In this document: one piece after another, positions 1 to 8,603 of the stretch
How the letters are laid out: each line of letters begins with the position of its first letter
Position numbering within the stretch: the stretch's first letter is position 1
Source: Candidatus Choladousia intestinigallinarum
Lineage (GTDB): Bacteria > Bacillota > Clostridia > Lachnospirales > Lachnospiraceae
Length of the DNA stretch: 45,552 bases
Assembly (NCBI GenBank): GCA_018712605.1
Contig: DVGR01000082.1
Coordinates: forward strand, 1-45,552
Reading direction: 5' to 3'
Notes under the pieces: model-generated
Told to the model about the DNA's origin: nothing
Databases searched by the model: none
The model's input: the letters and a program-made list of their open reading frames with translations, nothing else
Program-made: the position numbers and the translations under genes

Positions 1-61
1 ATGAAAAATATGTATATTTAGGAGACGAGAGTGAAATAAGGATGAGATACAGGAGGGAGCT

Positions 62-595
62 ATGGGGTATTGTATAGAAGAAATTTCCCTGGATCTGCAG
101 GATTACCAGGAAGGCGGAACTGTCTTTAAAAGGAAAGCAGTCAGAGGCATCGTGCGGCGGGGAGAGAAATATCTGGTGATTCATGGAAAGTACGGGGATT
201 ATAAATTCCCGGGAGGCGGCATGAAGGAAGGGGAAGGGCTGCAGGATACCCTGATCAGGGAAGTGCAGGAGGAGACCGGATTTAAGGTTATTCCTGGCAG
301 TATAAAAGACTATCTCTTAGTCCATGAAAAGCGAAGGGGAGAACCGGAGGATTTGCTGGAGATGGATTCCTGGTATTATTTCTGCCAAGTGGAAGAAAAC
401 GCCGGCGAACGCTGCTTAGATGAGTATGAACAGGAGTATGATTATCAGGTAAGCTGGATGACCCTGCCGGAAATCATTCAAAAAAATGAGAGCGTGGAGA
501 ACTTCACCCATATTCCCTGGGTGGTACGGGAGACTTTGGTTATGCGAAAATTATATCAGATGAGGGTGACTCCCGCCTCTATAGGCGGAGAGTAA
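62..595 (+). CDS. Nudix family hydrolase
   Basis: This gene encodes a 177-residue Nudix hydrolase, which would split a nucleoside-diphosphate-linked substrate with help from a divalent metal in the cytoplasm. Residues 52-74 match the Nudix box exactly (G, five residues, E, seven residues, REVQEETGF). The substrate cannot be read from the sequence. The ATG follows a GGAGGG site by about four bases. It is probably co-transcribed with the beta-lactamase-fold gene 38 bp downstream. The residues before the box (FPGG) are typical of the fold. The family call is secure; specificity is unknown. Confidence 0.88.
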   Translation: MGYCIEEISLDLQDYQEGGTVFKRKAVRGIVRRGEKYLVIHGKYGDYKFPGGGMKEGEGLQDTLIREVQEETGFKVIPGSIKDYLLVHEKRRGEPEDLLEMDSWYYFCQVEENAGERCLDEYEQEYDYQVSWMTLPEIIQKNESVENFTHIPWVVRETLVMRKLYQMRVTPASIGGE

Positions 596-633
596 AAAAT
601 CTCAGTGAGGCGTCAGGAAATGGAGGAATTTAT

Positions 634-1515
634 ATGGGAATGGATCTGAGAGGTTTTATTGAGAAAGCAGAGCCGCTGCGGGCTCTGTCTGTAATGGTTA
701 CCCAGAACGGCGAAAAAATCGGGGAGTATCACTGGGATCAAAAATGCCGCAGAAATATATACTCCGCCACCAAAAGCTTTACATCGGCAGCGGTGGGAAT
801 CGCCTGCAGGGAAGGACTTTTAAGCCTGGATGAAAAGCTTGTGGATGCGTTCCGGGAGGATTTGCCGGAGAAAATCAGCGAAAATTTGGAAAAGGCCGTG
901 GTGCGGGATTTGCTGACCATGTGTCTGGGCCAGGGAAAAGCATCTCTGATGGGGGAAGAGCGGCCCTACTATAGGGAGAAGGACTGGGTAAAGCTGTCCC
1001 TTTCCCTCCCTTTCGAATACGAACCGGGCACACATTTTCTTTATAACAATGCAGGGCCTTATCTGGCCGGTGTGCTGGTGCAGAGAAGAGCCGGCTGCGA
1101 CCTGGCAGCTTATCTGACGCCGAGACTTTTTGATCACCTGGAGATCCTGGGAACCATGTGGGAGCGGGATCCCAAGGGAAATATTTTCGGGGCAGGCGGT
1201 CTGTGCCTGTGCATGGAGGAGCTTCACCGGTTCGGGCTTCTGTATCTGCAGGACGGGAACTGGAAGGGAAAGCAGATAATTCCCGGGGAATGGGTCAGGG
1301 AAAGTACCAGGAAACAGGCTGAAAATGGAACGCCTTATGGGTATGGGTATTTGTTCTGGGGAGACCGGCATGGAGTATTCAGGGCCGATGGAAAGTATGG
1401 CCAGTTATCTATGATCATGCGGGAAAAGAATGCGGTGGTATCTATTATGGCGGAATGCAGGGATACAGACGCCTTGCGGGAAGCTGTTTTTGAAGAGATC
1501 TATCCTCAATTATAG
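634..1515 (+). CDS. serine hydrolase of the beta-lactamase/PBP fold
   Basis: The 293-residue product belongs to the beta-lactamase-related serine hydrolases (class C/esterase type). The catalytic S-x-x-K motif is SATK (Ser44, Lys47), the Y-x-N motif is YNN (Tyr137-Asn139), and a Gly-rich DGKYGQ stretch near residue 250 takes the place of the third KTG-like motif. No signal peptide is visible, so the enzyme looks cytoplasmic and is unlikely to be a resistance beta-lactamase; an esterase or peptidase role is possible. A GGAGG site precedes the ATG. It sits just downstream of the Nudix gene and converges on pckA. Confidence 0.82.
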   Translation: MGMDLRGFIEKAEPLRALSVMVTQNGEKIGEYHWDQKCRRNIYSATKSFTSAAVGIACREGLLSLDEKLVDAFREDLPEKISENLEKAVVRDLLTMCLGQGKASLMGEERPYYREKDWVKLSLSLPFEYEPGTHFLYNNAGPYLAGVLVQRRAGCDLAAYLTPRLFDHLEILGTMWERDPKGNIFGAGGLCLCMEELHRFGLLYLQDGNWKGKQIIPGEWVRESTRKQAENGTPYGYGYLFWGDRHGVFRADGKYGQLSMIMREKNAVVSIMAECRDTDALREAVFEEIYPQL

Positions 1516-1592
1516 GAGCGTGAAGAGAAAATATGATTATAAGCGCAAGCAGGATCCCTGAGAGAGCGGCAGCTTTCTCTGTGGAATTTCTG

Positions 1593-1624
1593 AAAAAACC
1601 GGCACAGTCACCTGCGCCGGTTTT
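1593..1624 (-). terminator. Rho-independent terminator of pckA
   Basis: An inverted repeat (arms 1595-1607 and 1612-1624, one mismatch, 4-base loop) is followed on the minus strand by a run of six T residues. It lies about 30 bp beyond the pckA stop codon. Confidence 0.8.
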
Positions 1625-1655
1625 AAAAAACTTATTTTTTTTCAGAAACCTCTGC

Positions 1656-3260
1656 TCACACCTGAGGACCAGCGGAAACAAGAGCTTTTCCTGCTGCGTT
1701 GCCTTCATATTTAGCAAAGTTCTTGATGAATCTCTGAGCCAGATCCTTAGCCTTTGTCTCCCATTCGGAAGCGTCTGCATAAGTATTGCGGGGATCCAGG
1801 ATATTTGTGTCAACGCCCGGAAGCTCAGTGGGAACTTCGATGTTGAAGTACGGAATCTTCTTAGTAGAAGCCTTAAGAATATCGCCGTTGAGGATGGCAT
1901 CGATGATTCCACGGGTATCCTTGATGGAGATACGCTTGCCGGTTCCGTTCCAGCCCGTATTTACCAGATAAGCCTTAGCGCCGCTCTGCTCCATTCTCTT
2001 AACCAGCTCTTCTGCATACTTTGTAGGATGCAGCTCCAGGAATGCCTGGCCAAAGCAAGCGGAGAAGGTAGGTGTGGGCTCGGTGATACCACGCTCTGTA
2101 CCAGCCAGCTTAGCTGTGAAGCCTGACAGGAAGTAGTACTGTGTCTGCTCGGGAGTCAGGATTGATACAGGCGGAAGTACGCCGAACGCATCTGCAGACA
2201 GGAAGATTACTTCTTTCGCTGCCGGTGCGGAAGAAACAGGGCGTACAATGTTCTGAATGTGATCAATCGGATAAGATACACGGGTATTCTCTGTCACACT
2301 CTTGTCGTTAAAGTCGATCTTGCCTTCTGCATCCAGAGTAACGTTCTCAAGAAGAGCGTTGCGCTTGATTGCGTTGTAGATATCCGGCTCAGACTCTTTG
2401 TCAAGGTTGATAACCTTTGCGTAGCAGCCGCCCTCAAAGTTAAATACCCCGTTGTCGTCCCAGCCGTGCTCGTCGTCGCCGATGAGAAGACGCTTGGGAT
2501 CTGTGGAAAGGGTTGTCTTTCCAGTTCCGGACAGACCAAAGAAGATTGCGGTATTCTTTCCTTCCATATCTGTGTTTGCGGAGCAGTGCATGGAAGCGAT
2601 GCCCTTCAGCGGCAGGTAGTAGTTCATCATGGAGAACATACCTTTCTTCATCTCGCCGCCGTACCATGTGTTCAGGATTACCTGCTCACGGCTTGTAATG
2701 TTGAATACAACGGCTGTCTCAGAATTGAGGCCCAGCTCCTTGTAGTTCTCAACCTTTGCCTTGGATGCGTTGTAAACAACGAAATCCGGCTCAAAGTTCT
2801 TCAGCTCTTCTTCTGTGGGCTGGATGAACATATTCTTAACGAAGTGTGCCTGCCAAGCTACTTCCATGATGAAGCGGATTGCCATACGGGTATCTTCGTT
2901 TGCGCCGCAGAATGCGTCTACAACGAAAAGTCTCTTATTGGAGAGTTCTTTCAGAGCGATGTCCTTAACAGTGTTCCAGGTCTCTACGCTTGCGGGATGG
3001 TTGTCGTTCTTGTACTCATCAGAGGTCCACCATACGGTATCCTTTGAATTCTCATCCATAACGATGAACTTATCTTTCGGTGAACGGCCTGTATATACAC
3101 CAGTCATTACATTAACCGCGCCAAGTTCACTAACCTGTCCTTTTTCATACCCTTCCAGGGTGGGCTTTGTTTCCTCTTCAAACAGCAGTTCGTAAGAGGG
3201 ATTGTACACGATTTCCGTGGTTCCGGTAATGCCATACTTGCTCAAATTGATTTCTGCCAT
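1656..3260 (-). CDS. pckA: phosphoenolpyruvate carboxykinase (ATP)
   Basis: This 534-residue protein is ATP-dependent PEP carboxykinase, which interconverts oxaloacetate plus ATP with phosphoenolpyruvate plus CO2 plus ADP. In gut anaerobes it often runs in the CO2-fixing direction towards succinate. The kinase-1a P-loop GLSGTGKT is at residues 242-249, the metal/phosphate motif [10 protein letters not shown] at 260-269, and the R-S-P-K-D-K substrate segment near residue 60. Length is normal for the family. It is monocistronic, with its own promoter, a 5' leader hairpin and a terminator. The start ATG lies 11 bases behind an AGAGG site. Confidence 0.97.
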   Translation of the reverse strand: MAEINLSKYGITGTTEIVYNPSYELLFEEETKPTLEGYEKGQVSELGAVNVMTGVYTGRSPKDKFIVMDENSKDTVWWTSDEYKNDNHPASVETWNTVKDIALKELSNKRLFVVDAFCGANEDTRMAIRFIMEVAWQAHFVKNMFIQPTEEELKNFEPDFVVYNASKAKVENYKELGLNSETAVVFNITSREQVILNTWYGGEMKKGMFSMMNYYLPLKGIASMHCSANTDMEGKNTAIFFGLSGTGKTTLSTDPKRLLIGDDEHGWDDNGVFNFEGGCYAKVINLDKESEPDIYNAIKRNALLENVTLDAEGKIDFNDKSVTENTRVSYPIDHIQNIVRPVSSAPAAKEVIFLSADAFGVLPPVSILTPEQTQYYFLSGFTAKLAGTERGITEPTPTFSACFGQAFLELHPTKYAEELVKRMEQSGAKAYLVNTGWNGTGKRISIKDTRGIIDAILNGDILKASTKKIPYFNIEVPTELPGVDTNILDPRNTYADASEWETKAKDLAQRFIKNFAKYEGNAAGKALVSAGPQV

Positions 3261-3304
3261 CTTACATTAACCTCTCTTCTAAAAATATTGTTACAGTGGA
3301 GCGC

Positions 3305-3337
3305 ATTGTAAGCCTCTGCCTATGCAGATCTTACAAT
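3305..3337 (-). promoter_or_regulatory. hairpin in the pckA 5' leader
   Basis: Arms 3305-3312 and 3330-3337 are perfectly complementary (8 bp), with an inner 5-bp helix (3315-3319 with 3324-3328) and a small loop. It lies within the roughly 110-nt leader between the predicted pckA start point and the gene. It may stabilise the mRNA or bind a regulator; function is not known. Confidence 0.45.
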
Positions 3338-3378
3338 CATTCTCAAGAAAATGGGGGTTCCCAGATTCTTCATCCCTA

Positions 3379-3406
3379 ATTATACCTAATAAATCAATTA
3401 AATCAA
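3379..3406 (-). promoter_or_regulatory. pckA promoter
   Basis: On the minus strand TTGATT (3401-3406) and a perfect TATAAT (3379-3384) are separated by 16 bp in AT-rich DNA, matching a housekeeping sigma promoter. It points at pckA. Confidence 0.65.
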
Positions 3407-3483
3407 TAAAAAATCCGCATTTTTTTCAAAAAAATGATAATTTTTTAACGGTCACATTTAGAAGACCTGCTAAAGTATCTCCC

Positions 3484-3512
3484 TTGAAGGAGAAAAGTGT
3501 ATACTGTATACT
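3484..3512 (+). promoter_or_regulatory. sigma-A-type promoter overlapping a palindrome
   Basis: TTGAAG (3484-3489) and TATACT (3507-3512) are 17 bp apart. The -10 lies inside the palindrome GTATACTGTATAC, so a dimeric repressor could occupy it. The nearest downstream gene starts at 3717, which implies a leader of about 200 nt in which I see no known riboswitch. Confidence 0.5.
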
Positions 3513-3716
3513 TATAAGAGCATAAATCTGGGGGATTATTCTACTTCCATGCAGTCTCTAGATCTCTTCTTTCCTAGTAGTTTCATAGATCAAAGTTCTC
3601 GGAATCCTGACAGTAATACTTAACAATAAAGGGTAGAAAATGGATCGGCGATCTGTTAAAATGACTATATCAGAAACAGAGTTTGCTGTAACTTTTTATG
3701 GAGGCGAGGGATCAAG

Positions 3717-4076
3717 ATGACACAGGAAACGTTAAATTACGTGATTGAGAAATCCAAGGAGCTGATGAATGCTGCGACTTGCAGTAAGGAAGCAAGAGAG
3801 GCGGCGCAGAATTGGCTGGACGCAGTGGGAACAGACACCCAGTCGGAAGTTACCCGAAAGTATATGGCTGAGCTGGAAGCGGATATTATGCCGGTGGAAG
3901 GTTTGATTGCTTTTGCGGAATCGGAGGCAGGTGCCAAGGTCTTTGGCGGTGAGGATGCTGCCAGGAAAGTTGCGGCCCATGGAAGAGAGATTCAGGCAGC
4001 AGGCGGGAAGTATTGTGATTGTCCGGCTTGTGCGGCAGTGGAAGCGATCCTTGCGAAGAAGGATGACATCCTGTAA
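3717..4076 (+). CDS. small conserved-type protein with CDCPAC motif
   Basis: This encodes a 119-residue soluble, mostly helical, acidic protein. Near the C-terminus it has a C-x-C-x2-C cluster (CDCPAC), with a further Cys at about residue 22; the cluster could bind a metal or take part in thiol chemistry. No signal peptide or membrane segment is present. I recall similar short Lachnospiraceae proteins carrying a chaperone Hsp90 label; nothing here resembles the Hsp90 ATPase (GHKL) domain and the length is far too short, so I do not adopt that name. A GGAGGCGAGG site precedes the ATG and a terminator follows, so it is probably transcribed alone. Function unknown. Confidence 0.75.
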   Translation: MTQETLNYVIEKSKELMNAATCSKEAREAAQNWLDAVGTDTQSEVTRKYMAELEADIMPVEGLIAFAESEAGAKVFGGEDAARKVAAHGREIQAAGGKYCDCPACAAVEAILAKKDDIL

Positions 4077-4107
4077 CAATCAGAAATAATAACAAAAAGG
4101 TCTTTTG

Positions 4108-4142
4108 ATCCTCCGGATTAGTCCGGGGGATTTGTCTTTTTA
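4108..4142 (+). terminator. Rho-independent terminator
   Basis: Arms 4108-4117 and 4122-4131 form a 10-bp stem with one G:U pair and a 4-base loop, followed by a T-rich tail (TTTGTCTTTTT). It closes the 3717 gene. Confidence 0.8.
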
Positions 4143-4191
4143 CATGAATAATAGTATAATTGACAGAAAATGCGGAGGGAATTAGGACAAG

Positions 4192-4644
4192 ATGAAATTT
4201 GTAAAGCTGCGGGAACATCAGGAACTGGCGGGTAAAGCGGCCTGGTGGTTTCACGAAAAATGGGGGATCCCCCAAGAAGAATATGCAAAAAGCATCTGGG
4301 AATGCGCAGAACGTAAAAAACCGGTTCCCCAATGGTACCTTATGATGGAAGAAGAACAGATCCTGGGCGGGCTGGGGGTGATTGAAAATGATTTCCATAA
4401 CCGAAAGGATCTGACACCCAATGTATGTGCCGTCTATGTGGAGAAAGAGTATCGCTGCCGTGGGATTGCGGGAAGGATGCTGCAGAGCGTGTGTGAAGAT
4501 ATGAAAGAACAGGGGATCCCCACTCTGTACCTGCTTACGGACCATACATCATTCTATGAGAGATATGGATGGGAATTCCTCTGTATGGTTCGGGGAGATG
4601 GTGAGACGTCCTTGTCAAGAATGTATGTACGCAGGCAGAACTGA
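4192..4644 (+). CDS. GNAT family N-acetyltransferase
   Basis: This 150-residue cytoplasmic protein is a GNAT acetyltransferase, using acetyl-CoA to acylate an amine. The beta4-alpha3 region AVYVEKEYRCRGIAGRML carries the R-x-x-G-x-A pyrophosphate-binding motif (RCRGIA), followed by the expected helix and a C-terminal FYERYGWEF segment typical of the fold. The substrate cannot be deduced. The ATG is preceded by a weak site about 15 bp upstream. It sits alone between a terminator and the dGTPase gene. Confidence 0.85.
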   Translation: MKFVKLREHQELAGKAAWWFHEKWGIPQEEYAKSIWECAERKKPVPQWYLMMEEEQILGGLGVIENDFHNRKDLTPNVCAVYVEKEYRCRGIAGRMLQSVCEDMKEQGIPTLYLLTDHTSFYERYGWEFLCMVRGDGETSLSRMYVRRQN

Positions 4645-4791
4645 CTGATCCTTTACAAAAAACGCATATAGTGATAAAATCCTTTTTTCTCTGAAGAGAT
4701 ATGACCGCACTGCAGAAAAGTTCAATGGCTGTGTGCGGATGCGCTTCATCACATGGAGCGTTTGCAGCAAGGAAAAAGGAGTGGATTGAGT

Positions 4792-6186
4792 ATGAAAATG
4801 CGGTGGGATGAACTGCTTTCCCAGGAACATTTTGCTGCGGCTGATGGGGAAGAGATTTCTGGAAGGAACGATTATGAGACTATAATATGCAGCACGTTTT
4901 TTAGGAGGCTGCAGGATAAGGCTCAGGTCTTTCCCCTTGCGGGGGATGACTATGTGAGGACCAGGCTGACACATTCCCTGGAGGTATCGGCCATCGGGAA
5001 AAAATTAGGGGAGTATACCGTAAAGAAAGCCAAGACGCTGGGGAAAGGCAGGGAGGAGATTCCAGAGGAAATTTCAGAGAAATTGCTGTGCGCAGGTCTT
5101 GTGCATGATATTGGAAATCCTCCCTTTGGCCATTTTGGGGAATATGCGATTCGGGAATGGTTTCGGGAACATCTTAAGGAGCTGGCTTTGAAGGAGAGAA
5201 GAGTCACAGAACTTCTGTCAGAGTGGCAGCTTGGGGATCTGTATTTTTTCGAGGGCAATGCTCAGTCTTTAAGGGTATTGTCGAAAACGCCTTATATGGG
5301 GAGGATGGATGGTTTTAATCTTTCTTATGGAGTCCTGGCTTCCATGATCAAATATCCCGTTTCCTCAGAGACATTGAGCCGCAATGTATCTGTTCCTTAC
5401 AAAAAGTTTGGATATTATTACGCAGAAAGACAGCTTTTTGAATCCATAAGCCGGGGGACAGGAATGGCGGGGAGACGCCATCCCCTGTCGTTTCTCCTGG
5501 AAGCGGCGGATGATATCGCTTATAGGACGTCGGATCTGGAGGACGCTCTGGTGAAAAAAGTGATTGCCCTTCAGCAGATCCTAGAGGTGTTTGAACATCA
5601 TCTAAAGGAATTGGAATGCAAGAAGAAAAACAAGGACGGACTGGAACAGGCTGTGCGGAGACTGAAGAAACTGTACCGGGAAGAAGTGGGAAAAAAGAAC
5701 CGAAAGCCGGAACTGACAGCCGTACAGAGATGGAACCAGTACCTTCAGGAGCAGATGATAAAAGACGCCGGGGATTCTTTCCTTGAACATTATGAAGCTC
5801 TGATGCAGGGCGGTTTCTTGGGGGAACTTTTTGATGGGACTCCTTCAGAAAGCATACTTTTGGCTCTTGCGGAAATCAGCGAGGAATATGTTTATACCAG
5901 CTCCGCAAAAACCCGGGCGGAACTGTTTGGCCGGAGGGTGATAGAAGCCCTGCTGGATCAATTCCTTCCGGCGGCTCTTGTGTACGATACAGGGGAGGAT
6001 GCAAGCTATATTCAGCGCAGAACTATGGATACTGTATCGGAGTTCTACAAATCCATGTATCACAGCGAAGCGTCCGGGAAAAGCCCCAGTGAAAAGCTTT
6101 ATCTGAGAATTCTTATGATTACGGATTATATAAGCGGTATGACGGACAGCTATGCCAGGAGGCTCTATCAGGAGCTGAATGTCTGA
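4792..6186 (+). CDS. dgt: dGTP triphosphohydrolase (HD domain, long form)
   Basis: This 464-residue protein is an HD-domain deoxynucleotide triphosphohydrolase of the long, E. coli Dgt-like type, which splits dGTP (or other dNTPs) to deoxynucleoside and tripolyphosphate. Metal ligands are visible as His61 (LTHSLEVS) and His105-Asp106 (HDIGNPPFGHFGE). I chose the ATG at 4792 because AAGGAG lies 10 bases upstream; an in-frame ATG at 4753 has no such site. It is followed after 18 bp by yaaA. A second, shorter HD dGTPase occurs at 33278, so the two may differ in substrate. Confidence 0.9.
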   Translation: MKMRWDELLSQEHFAAADGEEISGRNDYETIICSTFFRRLQDKAQVFPLAGDDYVRTRLTHSLEVSAIGKKLGEYTVKKAKTLGKGREEIPEEISEKLLCAGLVHDIGNPPFGHFGEYAIREWFREHLKELALKERRVTELLSEWQLGDLYFFEGNAQSLRVLSKTPYMGRMDGFNLSYGVLASMIKYPVSSETLSRNVSVPYKKFGYYYAERQLFESISRGTGMAGRRHPLSFLLEAADDIAYRTSDLEDALVKKVIALQQILEVFEHHLKELECKKKNKDGLEQAVRRLKKLYREEVGKKNRKPELTAVQRWNQYLQEQMIKDAGDSFLEHYEALMQGGFLGELFDGTPSESILLALAEISEEYVYTSSAKTRAELFGRRVIEALLDQFLPAALVYDTGEDASYIQRRTMDTVSEFYKSMYHSEASGKSPSEKLYLRILMITDYISGMTDSYARRLYQELNV

Positions 6187-6204
6187 TTCCGGGAAAGGAG
6201 TTTT

Positions 6205-6966
6205 ATGAAAATCATTATTTCGCCTGCCAAGAAGATGCGGGTGGACAGGGAACTGCTTCCGCCTGCGGGGCAGCCGGTTTTTCTGGAAAAAACGGAACTT
6301 TTGAAAAACTGGATAGAGAGTCTGAATCTGGATGAGGCAAAGCGGCTTTGGAAATGCAGCGATAAAATAGCCCGGGAAAATTTTCAGCGTTTCCGTCAGA
6401 TGGATTTAGGCAGGCATCAGACCCCGGCGATTCTGGCGTATGAGGGAATTCAATATCAGTATATGGCTCCAGCCGTGTTTGAGAGCAAGGCTCTGGAGTA
6501 CATACAGGAACATCTGCGGATTCTCTCGGGTTTTTACGGCGTTCTGAAACCCTTCGACGGCGTTGTGCCTTACCGGCTTGAGATGCAGGCAAAGCCGGAA
6601 AAGGGCACAGGCTTTCCGGCTGGGGAAGGAAAGGATTTATATGATTTCTGGGGGACGGCTCTTTATGAAGAAATCGCGGGCAGGAATTGTGTGACGGTAA
6701 ATCTTGCCTCCAAGGAGTATTCCAGATGTATTGAGAAATTTCTGCGGCCGGATGAGACATTCCTTACCTGTGTTTTTGGAGAAAAAGATGAGGGAAAGGT
6801 GAAGCAGAAAGGAACTCTGGCCAAGATGGCCCGGGGAGAGATGGTTCGCTTTATGGCGGAAAACCAGGTGGAGAATTTGGAAGAACTGAAAAACTTTGAC
6901 CGGCTGGGCTATAAATATAGTGAGGAGGACTCCGCCGCCGGGGAGTTTGTGTTTATCTGCGGATAG
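6205..6966 (+). CDS. yaaA: peroxide stress protein YaaA (DUF328)
   Basis: The 253-residue product matches the YaaA/UPF0246 family from its opening MKIIISPAKKM through the FYGVLKPFDG-VPYRLEM core and the C-terminal NFDRLGYKY segment. In E. coli YaaA limits intracellular iron and oxidative DNA damage during peroxide stress and binds DNA; that role is carried over from the family. It is soluble. It is tightly spaced after dgt (18 bp, AAAGGAG site) and before a flavodoxin-like gene, suggesting a small operon of nucleotide-pool and redox-stress functions. Confidence 0.92.
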   Translation: MKIIISPAKKMRVDRELLPPAGQPVFLEKTELLKNWIESLNLDEAKRLWKCSDKIARENFQRFRQMDLGRHQTPAILAYEGIQYQYMAPAVFESKALEYIQEHLRILSGFYGVLKPFDGVVPYRLEMQAKPEKGTGFPAGEGKDLYDFWGTALYEEIAGRNCVTVNLASKEYSRCIEKFLRPDETFLTCVFGEKDEGKVKQKGTLAKMARGEMVRFMAENQVENLEELKNFDRLGYKYSEEDSAAGEFVFICG

Positions 6967-6995
6967 AATATTAAAAATAAAAGGAGGAATTTCAA

Positions 6996-7613
6996 ATGAA
7001 GGTATTATTGATTAATGGAAGCCCCCACCGGGAGGGTAGCACGTACACGGCCCTTCACGAAATGGAGAAGGTGTTCAGGCAGGAGAACATTGAAACAGAG
7101 ATCATACAGATTGGCACAAAGCCAGTTCGGGGCTGTATTGCCTGTTCTTCCTGCTTTAAGACAGGAAAATGTGTCTTTGACGATGCGGTAAATGAGACGG
7201 CGGCCAAATTTGAGGAATGCGATGGCCTGGTGGTAGGAAGCCCCGTATATTATGCCTCTGCCAACGCTACCCTGATTGCGTTTCTGGATCGGTTATTTTA
7301 CAGTACACATTTTGACAAGACTATGAAGGTGGGGGCTTCTGTGGTTTCAGCCAGAAGAGGCGGGCTCTCATCTACCTTTGATGAGCTGAACAAGTATTTT
7401 ACCATCTCCGGGATGCCCCTGGCTTCCGGGCAGTACTGGAACAGCATTCATGGGAATTCGGCTCAGGAGGCCTCCCAGGATCTGGAAGGTCTGCAGATTA
7501 TGAGAACGCTTGCCAGAAATATGAGCTTTTTGATTAAAAGTATTCGGTTGGGAAGAGAGGCATACGGCCTTCCCAAAAAGGAGGAAAAAGTCGCCACCAA
7601 TTTCATACGATAA
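6996..7613 (+). CDS. flavodoxin-like NAD(P)H-dependent FMN oxidoreductase
   Basis: This 205-residue protein has the flavodoxin-like fold of the NADPH-dependent FMN reductase family. The FMN phosphate loop GSPHREGSTYTAL is at residues 8-20, and the second flavin-binding segment GSPVYYASANA is near residue 80. A Cys-rich stretch (GCIACSSCFKTGKC) has the C-x2-C-x2-C-x5-C spacing seen in iron-sulfur flavoproteins, though many relatives without a proven cluster share it. It follows yaaA by 29 bp with an AAAGGAGG site and likely ends that operon. Confidence 0.85.
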   Translation: MKVLLINGSPHREGSTYTALHEMEKVFRQENIETEIIQIGTKPVRGCIACSSCFKTGKCVFDDAVNETAAKFEECDGLVVGSPVYYASANATLIAFLDRLFYSTHFDKTMKVGASVVSARRGGLSSTFDELNKYFTISGMPLASGQYWNSIHGNSAQEASQDLEGLQIMRTLARNMSFLIKSIRLGREAYGLPKKEEKVATNFIR

Positions 7614-7679
7614 GAAATCTGCACAAAAATAGTTTGATTTTTTCTGCAAAATTGGTGAATCGTTTTGAGAAAAGAGCGT

Positions 7680-7764
7680 TATAATGACACCGTAAAAAGA
7701 AACACACTTAACCAGCCTGCTTTTGCAGGCCCGCTAAGCGCTCAGTGATTGGAGGAAAAGATAA
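7680..7764 (+). promoter_or_regulatory. ctc promoter -10 and leader hairpin
   Basis: A perfect TATAAT lies at 7680-7685, but no good -35 is seen 16-18 bp upstream. The leader contains a 5-bp hairpin with a TTTT loop (7716-7720 with 7725-7729) ahead of the GGAGG site. No sigma-B-like promoter of the Bacillus ctc kind is apparent. Confidence 0.4.
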
Positions 7765-8352
7765 ATGAATACTTTAAAAGCTGAAAAGAGAGACATGAAG
7801 ACGAAAGCCAAAAAGCTTAGACGGGAAGGATTTGTTACCGGCGTGATTTTCGGAAAAGAGATGGAAGAAGCCATTCCTCTTCAGATTGCGGTGAAGGATG
7901 CAGAGCGTTTCCTGAAAACCGGGGGAAAGGGCAGCAAGGTAACCCTGGATATAGAGGGGACGGCTATGGAAGCGCTGGTAAAAGAGGTGGATTATAATCC
8001 TCTGAAACGCCAGATTCTGGAAATAGATTTCCAGGCTTTGGTAAAAGGTGAGAAGGTTCATTCCACAGCGGAGATTGTTCTTCTGAACCATGATAAAGTG
8101 CAGGAAGGAGTACTGGAAAAGGTATTAAACGAGGTGTCTTATAGAGCCTTGCCGGAGTCTTTAGTGGAGAAAATAGAGATTGATGTGGCGTCTATGAAAG
8201 TGGGCGATACCATTAAAGTAGGTGATCTTCCCATTGCCTCTGACAAGAAGGTAGATTTGATGACAGATCCAGAGTCAGTGATTGTGACTGTGATGGAAGT
8301 ACATGGAGCGCCTTCAGAGCCCGAAGAAACAGAAGAGACCAAGGCAGAATAA
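7765..8352 (+). CDS. ctc: 50S ribosomal protein L25 / general stress protein Ctc
   Basis: This 195-residue protein is the long, two-domain TL5/Ctc form of ribosomal protein L25, which binds 5S rRNA in the large subunit. Residues 1-95 are the L25 beta-barrel (basic N-terminus, VTGVIFGKE, then the VDYNPLKRQILEIDFQAL stretch) and the remainder is the C-terminal Ctc domain with an acidic Glu-rich tail. In Bacillus, Ctc is a general-stress protein; whether it is here is unknown. It has its own promoter elements and terminator. Confidence 0.93.
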   Translation: MNTLKAEKRDMKTKAKKLRREGFVTGVIFGKEMEEAIPLQIAVKDAERFLKTGGKGSKVTLDIEGTAMEALVKEVDYNPLKRQILEIDFQALVKGEKVHSTAEIVLLNHDKVQEGVLEKVLNEVSYRALPESLVEKIEIDVASMKVGDTIKVGDLPIASDKKVDLMTDPESVIVTVMEVHGAPSEPEETEETKAE

Positions 8353-8366
8353 AGAAAGCGGAATGC

Positions 8367-8408
8367 CCCCCCGGGAGAGATGAATGACTCTGCCGGGGAC
8401 TTTTTTTC
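8367..8408 (+). terminator. Rho-independent terminator of ctc
   Basis: A GC-rich imperfect hairpin (CCCCGGGAGAG pairing with CTCTGCCGGGG) begins about 15 bp after the stop codon and is followed by seven T residues at 8401-8407. Confidence 0.8.
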
Positions 8409-8436
8409 GTCAAAGAAAAGATCCTGCCACGCTAAA

Positions 8437-8500
8437 GTTTACTGTTTACTGGTAGACGCAAACACCCGCTGTTTGCGGCGTAAGAACATGATTCGGGGTT
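8437..8500. repeat. diverged copy of the arg-region structured repeat
   Basis: This stretch is homologous to the left half of the element at 21619-21760. It begins with a degenerate terminal repeat (GTTTACTGTTTAC, 8437-8449). A 7-bp stem follows (8457-8463 with 8471-8477) with the 7-base loop ACCCGCT, then the shared block GCGTAAGAACATGATTC (8478-8494). The right half and the right terminal repeat are not recognisable, so it looks like a decayed or truncated copy. Confidence 0.65.
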
Positions 8501-8534
8501 AAGAAAATCTTCCCGCAGGTTAACTGCCTCTCTA

Positions 8535-8564
8535 TTGTTTAGGAGACCGGTTAAGGATTATAAT
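8535..8564 (+). promoter_or_regulatory. promoter of the XRE regulator gene
   Basis: TTGTTT (8535-8540) and TATAAT (8559-8564) are 18 bp apart, ending 39 bp before the chosen start. The TTG at 8535 could be misread as a start codon but is better explained as the -35. Confidence 0.6.
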
Positions 8565-8603
8565 GAAAGAAAAAGGAGACAGATAATCAGCATGGAGGAA
8601 AGT

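Noticed and set aside
634-1515. Antibiotic-resistance beta-lactamase
   Set aside because: The protein has the fold motifs but no signal peptide and lacks a clear KTG box, so resistance is not supported.
2259-3047. Long open frame on the plus strand opposite pckA (about 262 codons)
   Set aside because: It is the antisense shadow of the well-conserved pckA frame; it has no family motifs and no ribosome site.
3717-4076. Hsp90 chaperone annotation for the 119-residue protein
   Set aside because: The protein lacks any GHKL ATPase motif and is about one fifth of the size of Hsp90.
8535-8603. N-terminal extension of the XRE regulator from a TTG at 8535
   Set aside because: The TTG forms the -35 of a good promoter whose TATAAT lies inside the supposed extension.
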